Origin: Bacteroidales bacterium
GTDB taxonomy: Bacteria; Bacteroidota; Bacteroidia; Bacteroidales; VadinHA17
NCBI GenBank assembly: GCA_025455535.1
Contig: JALOMM010000116.1
Span: 1 to 5,735 of the forward strand
Length of the DNA stretch: 5,735 bases
Reading direction: 5' to 3'
Within the stretch, counting starts at the first letter, position 1. The number at the start of each line of letters is the position of its first letter. This document shows, piece by piece, positions 5,719-5,735 of the stretch. The translations under genes were made by a program, and so were the position numbers. The notes beneath the pieces were generated by a model that was not told where the DNA came from, did no database searches, and was given only the letters and a program-made list of their open reading frames with translations.

Positions 5719-5735
5719 ATGAATAAGATTTCCAT
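5719..5735 (+). CDS. Start of a downstream gene, probably the ABC-2 permease subunit (3' truncated)
   Basis: An ATG at 5719, three bases after the ATPase stop, opens a frame reading MNKIS before the window ends. Permeases paired with this kind of ATPase often begin with a short MNKI-like cytoplasmic segment before the first helix, and the position fits an ATPase-permease pair. Only five full codons are visible, so the call rests mainly on context. Confidence 0.55.

Noticed and set aside
1..5735. A novel defence, mobile or biosynthetic system.
   Set aside because: No integrase, transposase, toxin-antitoxin, CRISPR repeat, retron-like RNA or biosynthetic enzyme set is visible; the genes are housekeeping or ordinary transporters.

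Overview
The window looks like ordinary core chromosome of a Bacteroidota bacterium, most likely a Bacteroidales/Marinilabiliales-type lineage; this taxonomy is inferred. Three things point there. A DUF4290 protein is present, a family I know essentially from Bacteroidota. Shine-Dalgarno sequences are nearly absent before the starts. Three exact copies of the Bacteroidota -7 promoter element TAnnTTTG lie just upstream of genes. All genes are on the + strand, and base composition looks even, with no sign of recent transfer.

Layout. Positions 3-932 are the 3' part of a CapA-type (PGA_cap) metallophosphatase-like gene whose start lies before the window. Positions 961-1671 encode a six-helix membrane protein resembling NicO/RcnA/UreH metal transporters, with a histidine-rich loop. 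After a 121-base spacer come a DUF4290 gene (1793-2458) and, 5 bases later, a RidA-family enamine/imine deaminase (2464-2847). Next is the chaperone pair grpE (2921-3511) and dnaJ (3534-4685), closed by a convincing intrinsic terminator (4708-4744). The last unit is an ABC-2-type ATPase (4789-5715), followed 3 bases later by the first codons of what is probably its permease (5719 to the window edge).

How the genes work together. GrpE and DnaJ are the nucleotide-exchange factor and J-domain co-chaperone of DnaK; dnaK is not in the window. The ABC ATPase and the truncated downstream gene probably form one exporter. RidA removes reactive 2-aminoacrylate-type intermediates. DUF4290 has no known function, and its tight spacing with ridA suggests co-transcription. 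The CapA-like and metal-transporter-like genes have no obvious functional link.

I found no CRISPR array, RNA gene, insertion sequence, phage gene or defence system, and no evidence for an undescribed multi-gene system. The points most worth a second look are the promoter elements, the terminator that runs directly into a promoter, the variant metal-site motifs of the membrane protein, and an A/U-only hairpin at the grpE start.
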